From Hyphomicrobiales bacterium (GTDB taxonomy: Bacteria; Pseudomonadota; Alphaproteobacteria; Rhizobiales; Rhizobiaceae): 64,000 nucleotides of DNA. The stretch is taken from positions 724,432 through 788,431 of the forward strand of contig UCMS01000006.1 of the NCBI GenBank assembly GCA_900473805.1, written 5' to 3'. A model generated the notes under the pieces. The model ran no database searches. It was not told the DNA's origin and was given only the letters and a program-made list of their open reading frames with translations. The translations under genes were made by a program, and so were the position numbers. Positions 7,859 to 16,266 of the stretch are shown here, one piece after another. The number at the start of each line of letters is the position of its first letter. Position 1 is the stretch's first letter.

Positions 7859-8913
7859 TCTGAGAGCCCCAGCATCCGGCGGTTGGCCGCATCGTCGGTC
7901 CCGCCGGATGCGAAGTCGTCGAAGGCCTTTTCGGTCACACGGATGATATGCGCCCGAACGAAATCTGCGCCTTCACGGGCGCCGTCTTCCGGGTGCTTCA
8001 GCGCGCATTCCCATTCGACAACTGCCCAGCCGTCGAAGTCATTCGCCGCCATCTTCGAGAAAATCGCGCCGAAATCGACCTGGCCGTCGCCGAGCGAGCG
8101 GAAGCGCCCTGCCCGGTTCACCCAACCCTGGTAACCGCCATAGACGCCCTGGCGGCCGGTCGGATTAAACTCCGCGTCCTTGACGTGGAACATCTTGATC
8201 CGGTCTTTGTAGATGTCGATGTTGTCGAGATAATCGAGGCACTGCAGCACATAGTGCGAGGGATCGTAGAGCATGTTGGCGCGGGAATGGTTCTTCACCC
8301 GCTCGAGGAACATCTCGAAGGTCACGCCGTCATGCAGGTCTTCGCCCGGATGGATCTCATAAGCGACATCGACGCCCTGCTCCTCGGCATAATCGAGGAT
8401 CGGCAGCCAGCGGCGCGCGAGTTCATCGAAGGCGGTCTCGACAAGACCGGCCGGGCGCTGCGGCCAGGGGTAGATGAACGGCCAGGCCAGCGCGCCCGAG
8501 AAGGTCGCATGCGCCTTGATGCCGAGATTGCGCGATGCCTTCAGCGCATACTTGACCTGTTGAACGGCCCATTCCTGGCGCGCCTTCGGATTGCCGCGCA
8601 CTTCCGGTGCCGCAAAGCCGTCGAAGGCTTCGTCATAGGCCGGATGCACGGCAACAAGCTGTCCCTGTAGGTGGGTGGAGAGCTCTGTGATCTCGACGCC
8701 GTTTGCCCGGGCAACGCCGGCAAGCTCGTCGCAATAGTCTTTGGATTCGGCCGCCTTCTTCAGGTCCATCAGCTGGCCGGCCCAGGTCGGAACCTGAACG
8801 CCGACATAGCCCTTGTCGGCCGCCCACTTGGTAATCCCATCCCAGGTATTGAAGGGTGCGGCATCGCCTGCAAACTGGCCGAGAAAGATCGCCGGCCCTT
8901 TGATCGTCTTCAT
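7855..8913 (-). CDS. sugar phosphate isomerase/epimerase (AP-endonuclease-2 TIM barrel)
   Basis: A 352-residue xylose-isomerase-like TIM barrel. Metal-site motifs are visible: AYEIHPGEDLHDG, NMLYDPSHYVLQCLDYLDNI and KMFHVKDAEF, and VVEWECALKHPEDGAREG near the end. The frame runs upstream to 8988, but ATG 8913 is preceded by GGAGGAG with a five-base spacer, which settles the start. It follows the periplasmic binding protein gene on the same strand across a 141-base gap with a strong hairpin. Together with the Gfo/Idh gene it probably carries out the inner catabolic steps for the imported sugar; the reaction is inference. Confidence 0.9.
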   Translation of the reverse strand: MKTIKGPAIFLGQFAGDAAPFNTWDGITKWAADKGYVGVQVPTWAGQLMDLKKAAESKDYCDELAGVARANGVEITELSTHLQGQLVAVHPAYDEAFDGFAAPEVRGNPKARQEWAVQQVKYALKASRNLGIKAHATFSGALAWPFIYPWPQRPAGLVETAFDELARRWLPILDYAEEQGVDVAYEIHPGEDLHDGVTFEMFLERVKNHSRANMLYDPSHYVLQCLDYLDNIDIYKDRIKMFHVKDAEFNPTGRQGVYGGYQGWVNRAGRFRSLGDGQVDFGAIFSKMAANDFDGWAVVEWECALKHPEDGAREGADFVRAHIIRVTEKAFDDFASGGTDDAANRRMLGLSD

Positions 8914-9004
8914 GAATTCTCCTCCCTGAGCATTCCTGCAACGTTTCCGTGAACGATTACAGGAGATCAAATTTCGACACAACCGCAATGATGGGACGGA
9001 CGGA

Positions 9005-9033
9005 AATCTGCCCGGGAAAACCCCGGGCAGATT
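9005..9033 (-). terminator. hairpin downstream of the binding-protein gene (attenuator or mRNA stabiliser)
   Basis: A 12-bp perfect stem (AATCTGCCCGGG with CCCGGGCAGATT) around a five-base loop lies just after the stop of the periplasmic binding protein gene. The U-run on the minus strand is short, so it is more likely partial termination or 3'-end protection than a complete stop. That would raise binding-protein mRNA relative to the downstream catabolic genes, as is common in such operons. Confidence 0.65.
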
Positions 9034-9054
9034 GTTCTTGCATGGCTTACCCGA

Positions 9055-10008
9055 TTAGAACGGCGAGTCCGGGAAGTAGTAGTTCTTCGCGTTGTCGGGC
9101 GTGATCAGCGTTGCGTCGAGCGTGTAGGTGCCGTGAACCGGAACCGCATCGTAGAGCGCAGCAGCGGTCAGCTCCATGGCCGTGCCGACCATCGACGGCG
9201 GGTAGAGAACGTTGACCGGAACCATCTTGTCACCATCCATGACCTTCTTGATCATGTCCTTCGAACCCGCACCGCCAATGATGTACTGGATGTCGGTACG
9301 ACCGGCCTGTTCGATGGCCTGCAACACGCCGACGGCCATGTCGTCGTCCTGGCACCAGACCACATCGATCTTCGGATACTTGGTCAGATAGTCCTGCATC
9401 ACCTTAAAGGCATCGTCGCGGTTCCAGTTGCCGAACTGGCGGTCGAGAACCTTGACGTTGGAACCCTTGATGCCTTCATCGAAGCCGTCCTGGCGCTGCT
9501 GATCGATCGGGATCGGCAGACCGCGGATGATGACGACTTCGGCATCCGGCGAGTTCTTGGCGATGTATTCGCCGGCGACCTTGCCGAGTGCCGGGTTGTT
9601 GCCGGCCACATAGAGGTCACGGACCGAGTTGTCGTTGACCGAAGGCGCGCGGTCGACGATCGTGACGAAGTGACCCTTGCCCTTCACCTCCTTCATCGCG
9701 TTGACTAGCGGGTCCGGATCGGTCGGCAGGATAACCAGAGCGTCGATGCCCTGGACTTCCAGGTCCTGCACGGCATTCGCCTGGGTGGCTGGATCGGCCG
9801 AGGTCTTCACGACGACGTTGAGGCCGGGATGCTCCTTCATCAGGAGTTCGGCGACGCGGTTGGCATGGTAGACGACGCCAGCGGTCCAACCATGGTCGGC
9901 GGCCGGAATGGAAACGCCGATGGTCTTCGTCTCCTGAGCCTCGGCGGCCGTAAAGATCGAGGCCAGCGCGGTCATGGCGACGGCAAGGCCTAACAGTTTC
10001 TTGTGCAT
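9055..10008 (-). CDS. periplasmic sugar-binding protein of an RbsB-like ABC transporter
   Basis: A 317-residue type-I periplasmic binding protein. A signal peptide is evident (MHKKLLGLAVAMTALASIFTAAEA, cleavage before QETKTIG). Mature features typical of the ribose/galactose cluster are IGVSIPAADHGWTAGVVYHAN, GIDALVILPTDPDPL, and VVWCQDDDMAVGVLQAIEQAGR. Ribosome binding site GGGAGG lies six bases upstream. It is preceded on the same strand by the permease and the double ATPase, and divergent from a LacI repressor. The sugar is unknown; neighbours suggest a glycoside or rare hexose. Confidence 0.93.
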   Translation of the reverse strand: MHKKLLGLAVAMTALASIFTAAEAQETKTIGVSIPAADHGWTAGVVYHANRVAELLMKEHPGLNVVVKTSADPATQANAVQDLEVQGIDALVILPTDPDPLVNAMKEVKGKGHFVTIVDRAPSVNDNSVRDLYVAGNNPALGKVAGEYIAKNSPDAEVVIIRGLPIPIDQQRQDGFDEGIKGSNVKVLDRQFGNWNRDDAFKVMQDYLTKYPKIDVVWCQDDDMAVGVLQAIEQAGRTDIQYIIGGAGSKDMIKKVMDGDKMVPVNVLYPPSMVGTAMELTAAALYDAVPVHGTYTLDATLITPDNAKNYYFPDSPF

Positions 10009-10081
10009 TGGTTTCCTCCCAAAGTGACAAAGGGTCGACTGAAGAACGGACCGGGCGACCCTCCTCTGCCCGGTCGTTTGC

Positions 10082-11092
10082 TTACGCCTTGCGCGCCAGC
10101 GACCGCTGGACGAGCATTGCGATGATGATGATCGTGCCCTGGATGGCGCCGATCAGATATTCGGAGATGAAGTTCGACAGCAGCATGATGTTGCCGACGA
10201 GTTCGAGAATGAAGGCGCCGCAGATCGTGCCCCAGACACGACCGGCGCCCCCCTTCAGCGCCGTTCCGCCGACGACGACGGCGGTGATCGCCTGCAGCTC
10301 CCAGAGAATGCCCGTGGTGGCCGAGGTCGAGCCGAGGCGCGGCACATAAAGGAGCACGGCAATCGCCACGCAAAGCCCCTGGATGACGAAGGCAATGGTG
10401 CGCACCCGGTCGACGGCAATGCCGGAATAGCGCGCGACATCGCGGTTCGAACCGACGGCGACCACATGACGCCCGTAGCGCGTGCGATAGAGTATGACGG
10501 CGGCAATGGCGGTCACCACGAGGATGACGACGATCGGCACCGGGAGCCCGAGAATAGACCCGAAATAGACGGGCCGATAGATTTCCTGCTGGGCCGGGTC
10601 GCGCAGCGTGATCGCCCCGCCCTGGGAGAGCCAGGTCGTCAGGCCGCGATAGATACCCATGGTACCCAGGGTCGCGATGAAGGGCTCGATCTTGCCGACG
10701 GTGGTGATCAACCCGTTGAGGAGCCCGCAGAGCGAACCGATGACGATGGCGAGCGCCATGGCGGCCGCAATCATCAGGCCGGGATCGGCGATCGCGCCGG
10801 AATTCATGAAAAGGATCATCAGGCTGGCGACGAAGGCCACCATTGAACCCACGGAAAGGTCGAGATCCCCCGACGAGATGACGAAGGTCGCCCCGACCGC
10901 GATGATCGCGATGAAGGCCGAGCGGGTCGCGACATTGGCGAGATTGGTGAGGCCGATGAAATTCGGATTCACCAGCGCGCCGACGATCAACAGGATCAAA
11001 AGCGCGGCAAAGGGTGCCACGGCGCGCAGATCGACGTCGCGCCATGTGCGGCGGCCACGGACAGGGGCAGTCGTTTCAGTCTCGGCAGTCAT
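10082..11092 (-). CDS. RbsC-like sugar ABC transporter permease
   Basis: A 336-residue inner-membrane protein with about eight to ten hydrophobic segments. The permease signature is visible in SSGDLDLSVGSMVAFVA, and the C-terminal cytoplasmic loop motif reads VAVGSNRDVARYSGIAVDRVR; VVVGGTALKGGAGRVWGT is another hallmark of BPD_transp_2 proteins. The frame opens at 11137, but ATG 11092 has upstream GGAGGAG/GGGAAG and drops a basic unlikely extension. Gap of 73 bases to the binding-protein gene and 96 to the ATPase gene; one operon. Confidence 0.92.
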   Translation of the reverse strand: MTAETETTAPVRGRRTWRDVDLRAVAPFAALLILLIVGALVNPNFIGLTNLANVATRSAFIAIIAVGATFVISSGDLDLSVGSMVAFVASLMILFMNSGAIADPGLMIAAAMALAIVIGSLCGLLNGLITTVGKIEPFIATLGTMGIYRGLTTWLSQGGAITLRDPAQQEIYRPVYFGSILGLPVPIVVILVVTAIAAVILYRTRYGRHVVAVGSNRDVARYSGIAVDRVRTIAFVIQGLCVAIAVLLYVPRLGSTSATTGILWELQAITAVVVGGTALKGGAGRVWGTICGAFILELVGNIMLLSNFISEYLIGAIQGTIIIIAMLVQRSLARKA

Positions 11093-11188
11093 GTCTTCCC
11101 GTCTCCTCCCGCGCGCCGTGTCGTGACGGCCGCGCACCCTGAAGTCTTGGTTTCCGAGCCCGGTCTTGCCGCCAGGCTTCCCAATCGA

Positions 11189-12715
11189 TCAGCTCGCCAT
11201 CTGCCTTTTCAGGCCGGCGGCGTAGCGCATGATCGTCTGTTCGTTGATGTCTTCGCCCTCGAGCAGGCCGACCATCCGGCCCTCCCGCATCACGGCGACC
11301 CGCGTGCAGAGCCCGATCACCTCGGGCATCTCAGAGGAAATCACGATGATCGAGCGCCCCTCGCGGGCGAGCGCTGCAATGAAATGGTAGATCTGCTGCT
11401 TGGTGCCCACATCGATGCCGCGTGTCGGCTCGTCGATGATGATCACGTCAGGCTCGACTTCCATGATCTTGGCGAGCAGGAGCTTCTGCTGGTTGCCGCC
11501 GGACATGCGCCCGACGCGCACCCTGTCGTCGCGCACGCGGATGTCGAAGCGCCGCTTGGCACGCGCCATGGCCTTGGCCTCGCTGCCGGGGTCGAGGTAA
11601 CCGTGGCGCACGTGGTTGTCCATCGACTGCAGCGTCAGGTTTGCCGTCATGCCCTCCCCGAGCAGCAGACCCTTGCCCTTGCGATCCTTGGTCATATAGG
11701 CGAGCCCGCGCCGGTTCGCCTCGCGGAAATCCTGCTGATCGATCAGGGCGCCCTTGAGCCAGACCTCACCGGAGAGCCGGGGACGAAGACCGGCAACCGC
11801 TTCCATCAATTCGGACCGCCCCGACCCGATCAGCCCTGAAAAGCCGAGCACCTCGCCGCGCTTCAGGTCGAAGCTCGCATTCTTGACGAACCCGGTCGTC
11901 AGATCCTTGACCGACAGCACTATCTCCTCGTCGACATCGGGCTCGTGTTTGTTGGGATAGAGGCTCGACAATTCACGGCCGACCATCAGCTGGGCGATCG
12001 CCTCGCCATCGAGCGCCGACGTCGGCGCGGTCTTCACCCACTGACCATCCCGTAGCACGGTGACGCGGTCGGTCAGCTCCATCACCTCGTCGAGCTTGTG
12101 GCTGACAAAGACGAAACTCGTGCCCCGGGCGCGCAGCTTGCGCACTTGATCGAACAGCACCTCTGTCTCCTCGCGCGACAGCACGGCCGTAGGCTCGTCC
12201 ATGAAGACGATGCGCGCGTTGCGGCTGATTGCCTTGGCGATCTCGACCATCTGCTTGTCGGCAACGGCGAGCGAGCTAATCAGAGCATTCTCGTCGATCT
12301 TCGAGCCGAGTTGATCGAGCACCCGACGGGTCTCGGCCCGCATCACCTTGCGGTCGAGCACGCCGAAGCGCGTGACCTCGCGCCCGAGAAACAGGCTCTC
12401 GGTGACGGTCAGATGATCGGCCAGATTGAATTCCTGGTGGATGAGCACGATGCCCAGCGCTTCGGCGGCCCCATTGGCCGGCAGAGTTACATGCTCCCCG
12501 TCGAGCAGGATGCGTCCCGCCGTCGCCTGCTCAAAGCCCGAAAGGATCTTCACGAGCGTCGATTTCCCCGCGCCGTTCTCGCCCATCAGCGCATGAACCT
12601 CGCCCGGCAGCACATCGAAGTCGACGCTGAACAGCACCTGGACCTCGCCAAATGACTTGGAAATACGCTCCGCCACGAGCACGGGTGTCCGCGCCTCGCC
12701 CCCAACCGATGTCAT
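11189..12715 (-). CDS. RbsA-like double-domain sugar ABC transporter ATPase
   Basis: A 508-residue ATPase made of two ABC halves. The first has Walker [13 protein letters not shown] and Walker B VFMDEPTAVLS. The second has the degenerate Walker A GLIGSGRSELME usual for this family, with signature MSGGNQQKLLLAK and Walker B VIIDEPTRGIDVGTK. ATG 12715 is preceded by GGGAGG; a short upstream extension to 12739 is possible but has no good site. First gene of the leftward transporter operon; its promoter region contains the composite LacI operator. Confidence 0.94.
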   Translation of the reverse strand: MTSVGGEARTPVLVAERISKSFGEVQVLFSVDFDVLPGEVHALMGENGAGKSTLVKILSGFEQATAGRILLDGEHVTLPANGAAEALGIVLIHQEFNLADHLTVTESLFLGREVTRFGVLDRKVMRAETRRVLDQLGSKIDENALISSLAVADKQMVEIAKAISRNARIVFMDEPTAVLSREETEVLFDQVRKLRARGTSFVFVSHKLDEVMELTDRVTVLRDGQWVKTAPTSALDGEAIAQLMVGRELSSLYPNKHEPDVDEEIVLSVKDLTTGFVKNASFDLKRGEVLGFSGLIGSGRSELMEAVAGLRPRLSGEVWLKGALIDQQDFREANRRGLAYMTKDRKGKGLLLGEGMTANLTLQSMDNHVRHGYLDPGSEAKAMARAKRRFDIRVRDDRVRVGRMSGGNQQKLLLAKIMEVEPDVIIIDEPTRGIDVGTKQQIYHFIAALAREGRSIIVISSEMPEVIGLCTRVAVMREGRMVGLLEGEDINEQTIMRYAAGLKRQMAS

Positions 12716-12754
12716 GCAATCCTCCCGGCGGTCCTCCACCGCTCTGACGTCTGG

Positions 12755-12789
12755 TGTAAACCTTTACATGGGCGATGTAAAGGTTTACA
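12755..12789. promoter_or_regulatory. 35-bp composite LacI-type operator
   Basis: Two 14-bp elements lie 21 bp apart centre to centre: TGTAAACCTTTACA (12755-12768) and TGTAAAGGTTTACA (12776-12789). Each is a near-palindrome, and the second is exactly the reverse complement of the first. The two plus their seven-base spacer form a larger dyad. They sit between the divergent transporter operon and the LacI gene. Two helical turns between centres suits side-by-side or cooperative repressor dimers. Binding by the adjacent LacI protein is inferred. Confidence 0.8.
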
Positions 12790-12891
12790 TCATCGCATCA
12801 TGGGGACAATGTGAGCCCTGCCGGCTTTCGCAGCCGCAACAGGAACGGTAAGGTCTCCAACGATTCCATGCGGATAGGGGGATGGAGCCGC

Positions 12892-13911
12892 GTGCCTGAA
12901 CAAGCACCAGCGACGATCGAGGACGTGGCACGCATCGCGGAAGTGTCGATCGCGACGGTGAGCCGTGCGATCCACACGCCGGACAAGGTGGCAAAATCGA
13001 CCCGCCAGCGCGTCAATCAGGCCATCGCCATCACCGGCTACACGACCAATGCCATGGCCCGTTCGCTGCGCATGGGCCGGTCGAACATGATCCTGATCCT
13101 GGCCCCCGACATCGGCGATCCGAACTTCTCGTCGACCCTGATTGGGCTGGAAAACGAGGCTCGCGCCCATGGCTACGGCGTCTTGATCGGCCACACCCAG
13201 AATGACCCGGAACGCGGCCTTGAATATCTGAAATTCCTGAGCTCCGGCCAGGCGACCGGCCTTGTTCTGTTTACCGGCCACGAGCCTTTCGGCCATCAGG
13301 TACTCGGCCAGCGTCTGCCGCCGTCGGTCGCCGTGTTCGAACCCGTCTTCGGCTCGAAGATCTCCTATGTCGGCGTCGACGATGTCGCCGGTGCCAGAAA
13401 GGCCGCCGAACACCTCCTGTCTTCCGGCCACCGCTCCATCGCCTTCATCGGCGACAGCAAGACCAGACTTGGCCACCAACGCCGCCGCCAGGGCTTCGAC
13501 AAGGCGCTTGATGCCGCGCGCATCCCGCCGAACCAGCGCTTTGTGCTGGAAGGCGAAGGCACGATCGAAAGCGGCCGACTCGCCGTCGAACAGCTCTTCA
13601 TGCGCGATCAGCTTCCGACGGCCTTCATGTGCGTCAACGACGCCACCGCCGTCGGCGTCATCAACGGCCTCACCGCCCGCGGCTACGACCTGCCGCACGA
13701 CTTTTCCGTCATCGGCTTCGACGACGTACCCCAAGCGACCTATCTGAACCCCGCGCTCACCACCATCCGCCAACCCCGCACGGCCATCGGCCGCCAGGCC
13801 ATGGCACTGCTGATCAAGTCGCTGGGTGATCGGACGCTGGAGCGCCAGGAAATCCTGCTAATGCCGGACCTGATCGTCCGGGGGTCGGTGACGGGACCGG
13901 TGAAGCGCTGA
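12892..13911 (+). CDS. LacI-family repressor of the sugar ABC locus
   Basis: A LacI/GalR regulator of about 339 residues. The helix-turn-helix reads TIEDVARIAEVSIATVSRAI with hinge region NAMARSLRMGRSNMI, followed by a type-I periplasmic-binding-like effector domain (LAPDIGDPNFSS ... GFDDVPQATYLNPALTTIRQP). The frame extends to GTG 12811 and contains ATG 12868. GTG 12892 has GGAG four bases upstream and places the helix-turn-helix at the usual distance, so it is chosen, with moderate certainty. Divergent from the transporter operon across two matching operators; presumably an inducible repressor responding to the imported sugar. Confidence 0.9.
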   Translation: MPEQAPATIEDVARIAEVSIATVSRAIHTPDKVAKSTRQRVNQAIAITGYTTNAMARSLRMGRSNMILILAPDIGDPNFSSTLIGLENEARAHGYGVLIGHTQNDPERGLEYLKFLSSGQATGLVLFTGHEPFGHQVLGQRLPPSVAVFEPVFGSKISYVGVDDVAGARKAAEHLLSSGHRSIAFIGDSKTRLGHQRRRQGFDKALDAARIPPNQRFVLEGEGTIESGRLAVEQLFMRDQLPTAFMCVNDATAVGVINGLTARGYDLPHDFSVIGFDDVPQATYLNPALTTIRQPRTAIGRQAMALLIKSLGDRTLERQEILLMPDLIVRGSVTGPVKR

Positions 13912-14028
13912 GTCACGGGCTCCCGAAGCGACCCGCTCGGACCCATATCGGCTCTAGGCCGTTGACCGAGCGCACCCTATCTCTGCAGATCAACCTCAAC
14001 TCACCTGCCCACCAATCGGAATGCCCTC

Positions 14029-14511
14029 ATGAGTGTCGCCTTCACCAAGGAAGAGAGTTCGGAGACCGCAGCAGAAACCCATCTGCCGGATCGCCCAATC
14101 TCACCTCATCCAAACCTCGTGACGGCAGAAGGCATGAGGCTGCTTGAGGCTCAAGCCGAAGATGCCCGCGCCGCCTATCTCGCCGCGCAGGCGGTCGAGG
14201 ACATCAACGAGCGCCGCCGCCAGTCGGCCGTCCCCTACCGCGATCTGAAATACCTGACCGAACGGCTGCGCACCGCCCAGGTCATCCCCGCGCCGGAGAG
14301 CAATGCCGTCGTGGCCTTTGGCAGTACGGTGACCTTCGAGCGGGACGACGGCCGTGTGCAGACCTACCGCATCGTCGGCGAGGACGAGGCCGACCCGAAG
14401 ACCGGCTCCATTTCCTTTGTCTCGCCGGTCGCGAGTCGATTGATGGGCAAGGCTGTAGGGGACGTTGTGACGGTCGGCGACCAGGAATTGGAGATTACCG
14501 CGATCGGGTGA
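14029..14511 (+). CDS. GreA/GreB-family RNA polymerase-binding protein, atypical N-terminal tip
   Basis: A 160-residue protein. The C-terminal half is a clear GreA/GreB FKBP-like domain (FGSTVTFERDDG, YRIVGEDEADPKTGSISF, SPVASRLMGKAVGDVV). The N-terminal half is helical and probably a coiled coil (TAEGMRLLEAQAEDARAAYLAAQ). Where canonical GreA has the acidic tip GDLKENAEY, this protein has INERRRQSAVPYRDLKY, so the residues that bind the catalytic metal in RNA polymerase are not obviously kept. It may therefore modulate polymerase without transcript cleavage, like Gfh1 or Rnk, but that is inference. Monocistronic by position. Confidence 0.82.
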   Translation: MSVAFTKEESSETAAETHLPDRPISPHPNLVTAEGMRLLEAQAEDARAAYLAAQAVEDINERRRQSAVPYRDLKYLTERLRTAQVIPAPESNAVVAFGSTVTFERDDGRVQTYRIVGEDEADPKTGSISFVSPVASRLMGKAVGDVVTVGDQELEITAIG

Positions 14512-14533
14512 CGGTCGGCACCGCCCGCACCAC

Positions 14534-14678
14534 CGTCATCCTCGGGCTTGTCCCGAGGATCCACTGCCGTCTGCTGGAAACTCAACGCTTCAGGCGACCG
14601 CTGCGCCCGCTCGGCATTTCTCAACCGTCCTCCTGCAGCCGACTTCGGTAGATCCTCGGGACAAGCCCGAGGATGACG
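14534..14678. repeat. 28-bp exact inverted repeats, intergenic
   Basis: Positions 14534-14561 and 14651-14678 are exact reverse complements over 28 bases. Each arm is itself nearly palindromic around CCTCGGGCTTGTCCCGAGG. The 89-base interior has no coding signs. This is the type of GATCCTCGGG repeat scattered between genes in many alphaproteobacteria. It fills most of the 237-base gap between the GreA-like gene and xylA and may serve as a bidirectional terminator. Confidence 0.8.
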
Positions 14679-14748
14679 ACGGTTGAACAATGCAGAAGGC
14701 CGAGACGCTTGCGCGCCCCGGCCCCAGTCGCGCTCGTACACCCAGCAA

Positions 14749-16059
14749 TCAAACGTAGCGGTTGACCACGTTTTCCAGCAGTTCCTGCTTGCCGGAAACC
14801 GGCTTCGGATTGACGTTCTGGGCTTCGACGCGGGCGGCGATGGCGTCGAGGCTTTCCTCGCCGCGCAGCATCTTCTGGTTCTCCGGCTTGTCCCAGCCGG
14901 CATAACGCGCGCTGAGCGGGCCAGACAGGGCCTTGTCCTCGATCATCTTGGCAGCCGCCTTCAGACCACGGGCGCAGCAGTCCATGCCGCCGATATGGCC
15001 GATCAGCAGGTCTTCAGCGTCGAGCGACTGACGACGCAGCTTGGCGTCGAAGTTCGTGCCACCGGTGGTGAAGCCGCCGCCGGACAGGACTTGGTAGTAG
15101 GCCAGCGCCATTTCCGGCACATTGTTCGGGAACTGGTCGGTATCCCAGCCGGACTGGTAGTCGTTGCGGTTCATGTCGATCGAGCCGAAGATGCCGAGCG
15201 CATTGGCGAGCGCCAGCTCATGTTCGAACGAATGGCCGGCAAGGATCGCGTGGCCCTGCTCGATGTTGACCTTCACTTCCTTCTCGAGGCCATATGCCTT
15301 GAGGAAGCCGTAGACCGTCGCGACATCGTAGTCGTACTGGTGCTTCGACGGCTCCTGCGGCTTCGGCTCGATCAGGATCGCGCCCTTGAAGCCGATCTTG
15401 TGCTTGTATTCCACCACGAGGTTCAGGAAGCGGCCCATCTGGTCCATTTCCTTCTTGAGGTCGGTATTGAGCAGGGTTTCATAGCCTTCGCGACCGCCCC
15501 ACAGCACGTAGTTCTCGCCACCGAGCTTCAGGGTCGCGTCCATGCAGGTCTTCACGGTCGCTGCTGCGAAGGAGAAAACATCCGGATCGGGATTTGTCGC
15601 GGCGCCCGACATATAGCGGCGATGCGAGAACATGTTCGCCGTCCCCCAGAGCAGCTTGACACCGGTCTCTTCCTGCTTCTTGGCAAAGTAGTCGACGATC
15701 TCGTTCAGGTTCTTGGTGTTCTCGGCGAAGCTGTTGCCCTCGGGGCGAACGTCGGCATCGTGGAAGCAGTAGTAAGGCGTGCCGAGCAGCTGGAAGAATT
15801 CGAAGGCAACATCGGCCTTCATCTTCGCCGCATCCATCGTGTCCTTGAACCACGGGCGCTCGAAGGTGTTTCCGCCGAAGGGGTCGGTGCCCGGCCATAC
15901 GAACGTGTGCCAATAGGCGATCGCAAAGCGCAGATGGTCTTCCATGCGCTTGCCGAGAACGACTTCGTCCGGGTTGTAATGGCGGAAAGCCAGCGGATTG
16001 GTGCTGCCTTCGCCTTCATATTTGATCTTCTGGATATTGCCGAAAAAGCCTGTGCTCAT
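14749..16059 (-). CDS. xylA: xylose isomerase
   Basis: A 436-residue enzyme converting D-xylose to D-xylulose in the cytoplasm. Family motifs are intact: the catalytic His in [11 protein letters not shown], the metal ligands in [38 protein letters not shown] and [20 protein letters not shown], and [10 protein letters not shown]. The frame extends a little upstream to 16089, but ATG 16059 has AAGGAGG seven bases before it. It is the distal gene of a leftward LacI regulator-xylB-xylA group and is separated from xylB by a 207-base repeat-filled gap. Confidence 0.97.
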   Translation of the reverse strand: MSTGFFGNIQKIKYEGEGSTNPLAFRHYNPDEVVLGKRMEDHLRFAIAYWHTFVWPGTDPFGGNTFERPWFKDTMDAAKMKADVAFEFFQLLGTPYYCFHDADVRPEGNSFAENTKNLNEIVDYFAKKQEETGVKLLWGTANMFSHRRYMSGAATNPDPDVFSFAAATVKTCMDATLKLGGENYVLWGGREGYETLLNTDLKKEMDQMGRFLNLVVEYKHKIGFKGAILIEPKPQEPSKHQYDYDVATVYGFLKAYGLEKEVKVNIEQGHAILAGHSFEHELALANALGIFGSIDMNRNDYQSGWDTDQFPNNVPEMALAYYQVLSGGGFTTGGTNFDAKLRRQSLDAEDLLIGHIGGMDCCARGLKAAAKMIEDKALSGPLSARYAGWDKPENQKMLRGEESLDAIAARVEAQNVNPKPVSGKQELLENVVNRYV

Positions 16060-16088
16060 GGGTAGTCCTCCTTGGTGTGTTGTGACCA

Positions 16089-16259
16089 CCCTCCCCTTGA
16101 GGGGGAGGGTCGGACCGTAAGGTCCGGGGTGGGGTGATGGCTTCGCAGCCCCTCATCCGCCTGCCGGCACCTTCTCCCCGTGAATGGGGAGAAGGACATG
16201 CGCCGCCACCGTTACCGTCCCCTCTCCCCGCCTGCGGGGAGAGGGTCAGGGTGAGGGGC
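16089..16259. repeat. palindromic intergenic elements between xylB and xylA
   Basis: Two modules: 16089-16137 (CCCTCCCC ... TCGGACCGTAAGGTCCG ... GGGGTGA) and 16147-16259 (CCCCTCATCCG, CTTCTCCCC/GGGGAGAAG, CCTCTCCCC/GGGGAGAGG, GTGAGGGGC). The first is nearly identical to the reverse complement of the right half of the 38624-38751 element. The repeats lie inside the presumed xylBA transcript and may influence mRNA processing or termination. Confidence 0.82.
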
Positions 16260-16266
16260 AAATCTT

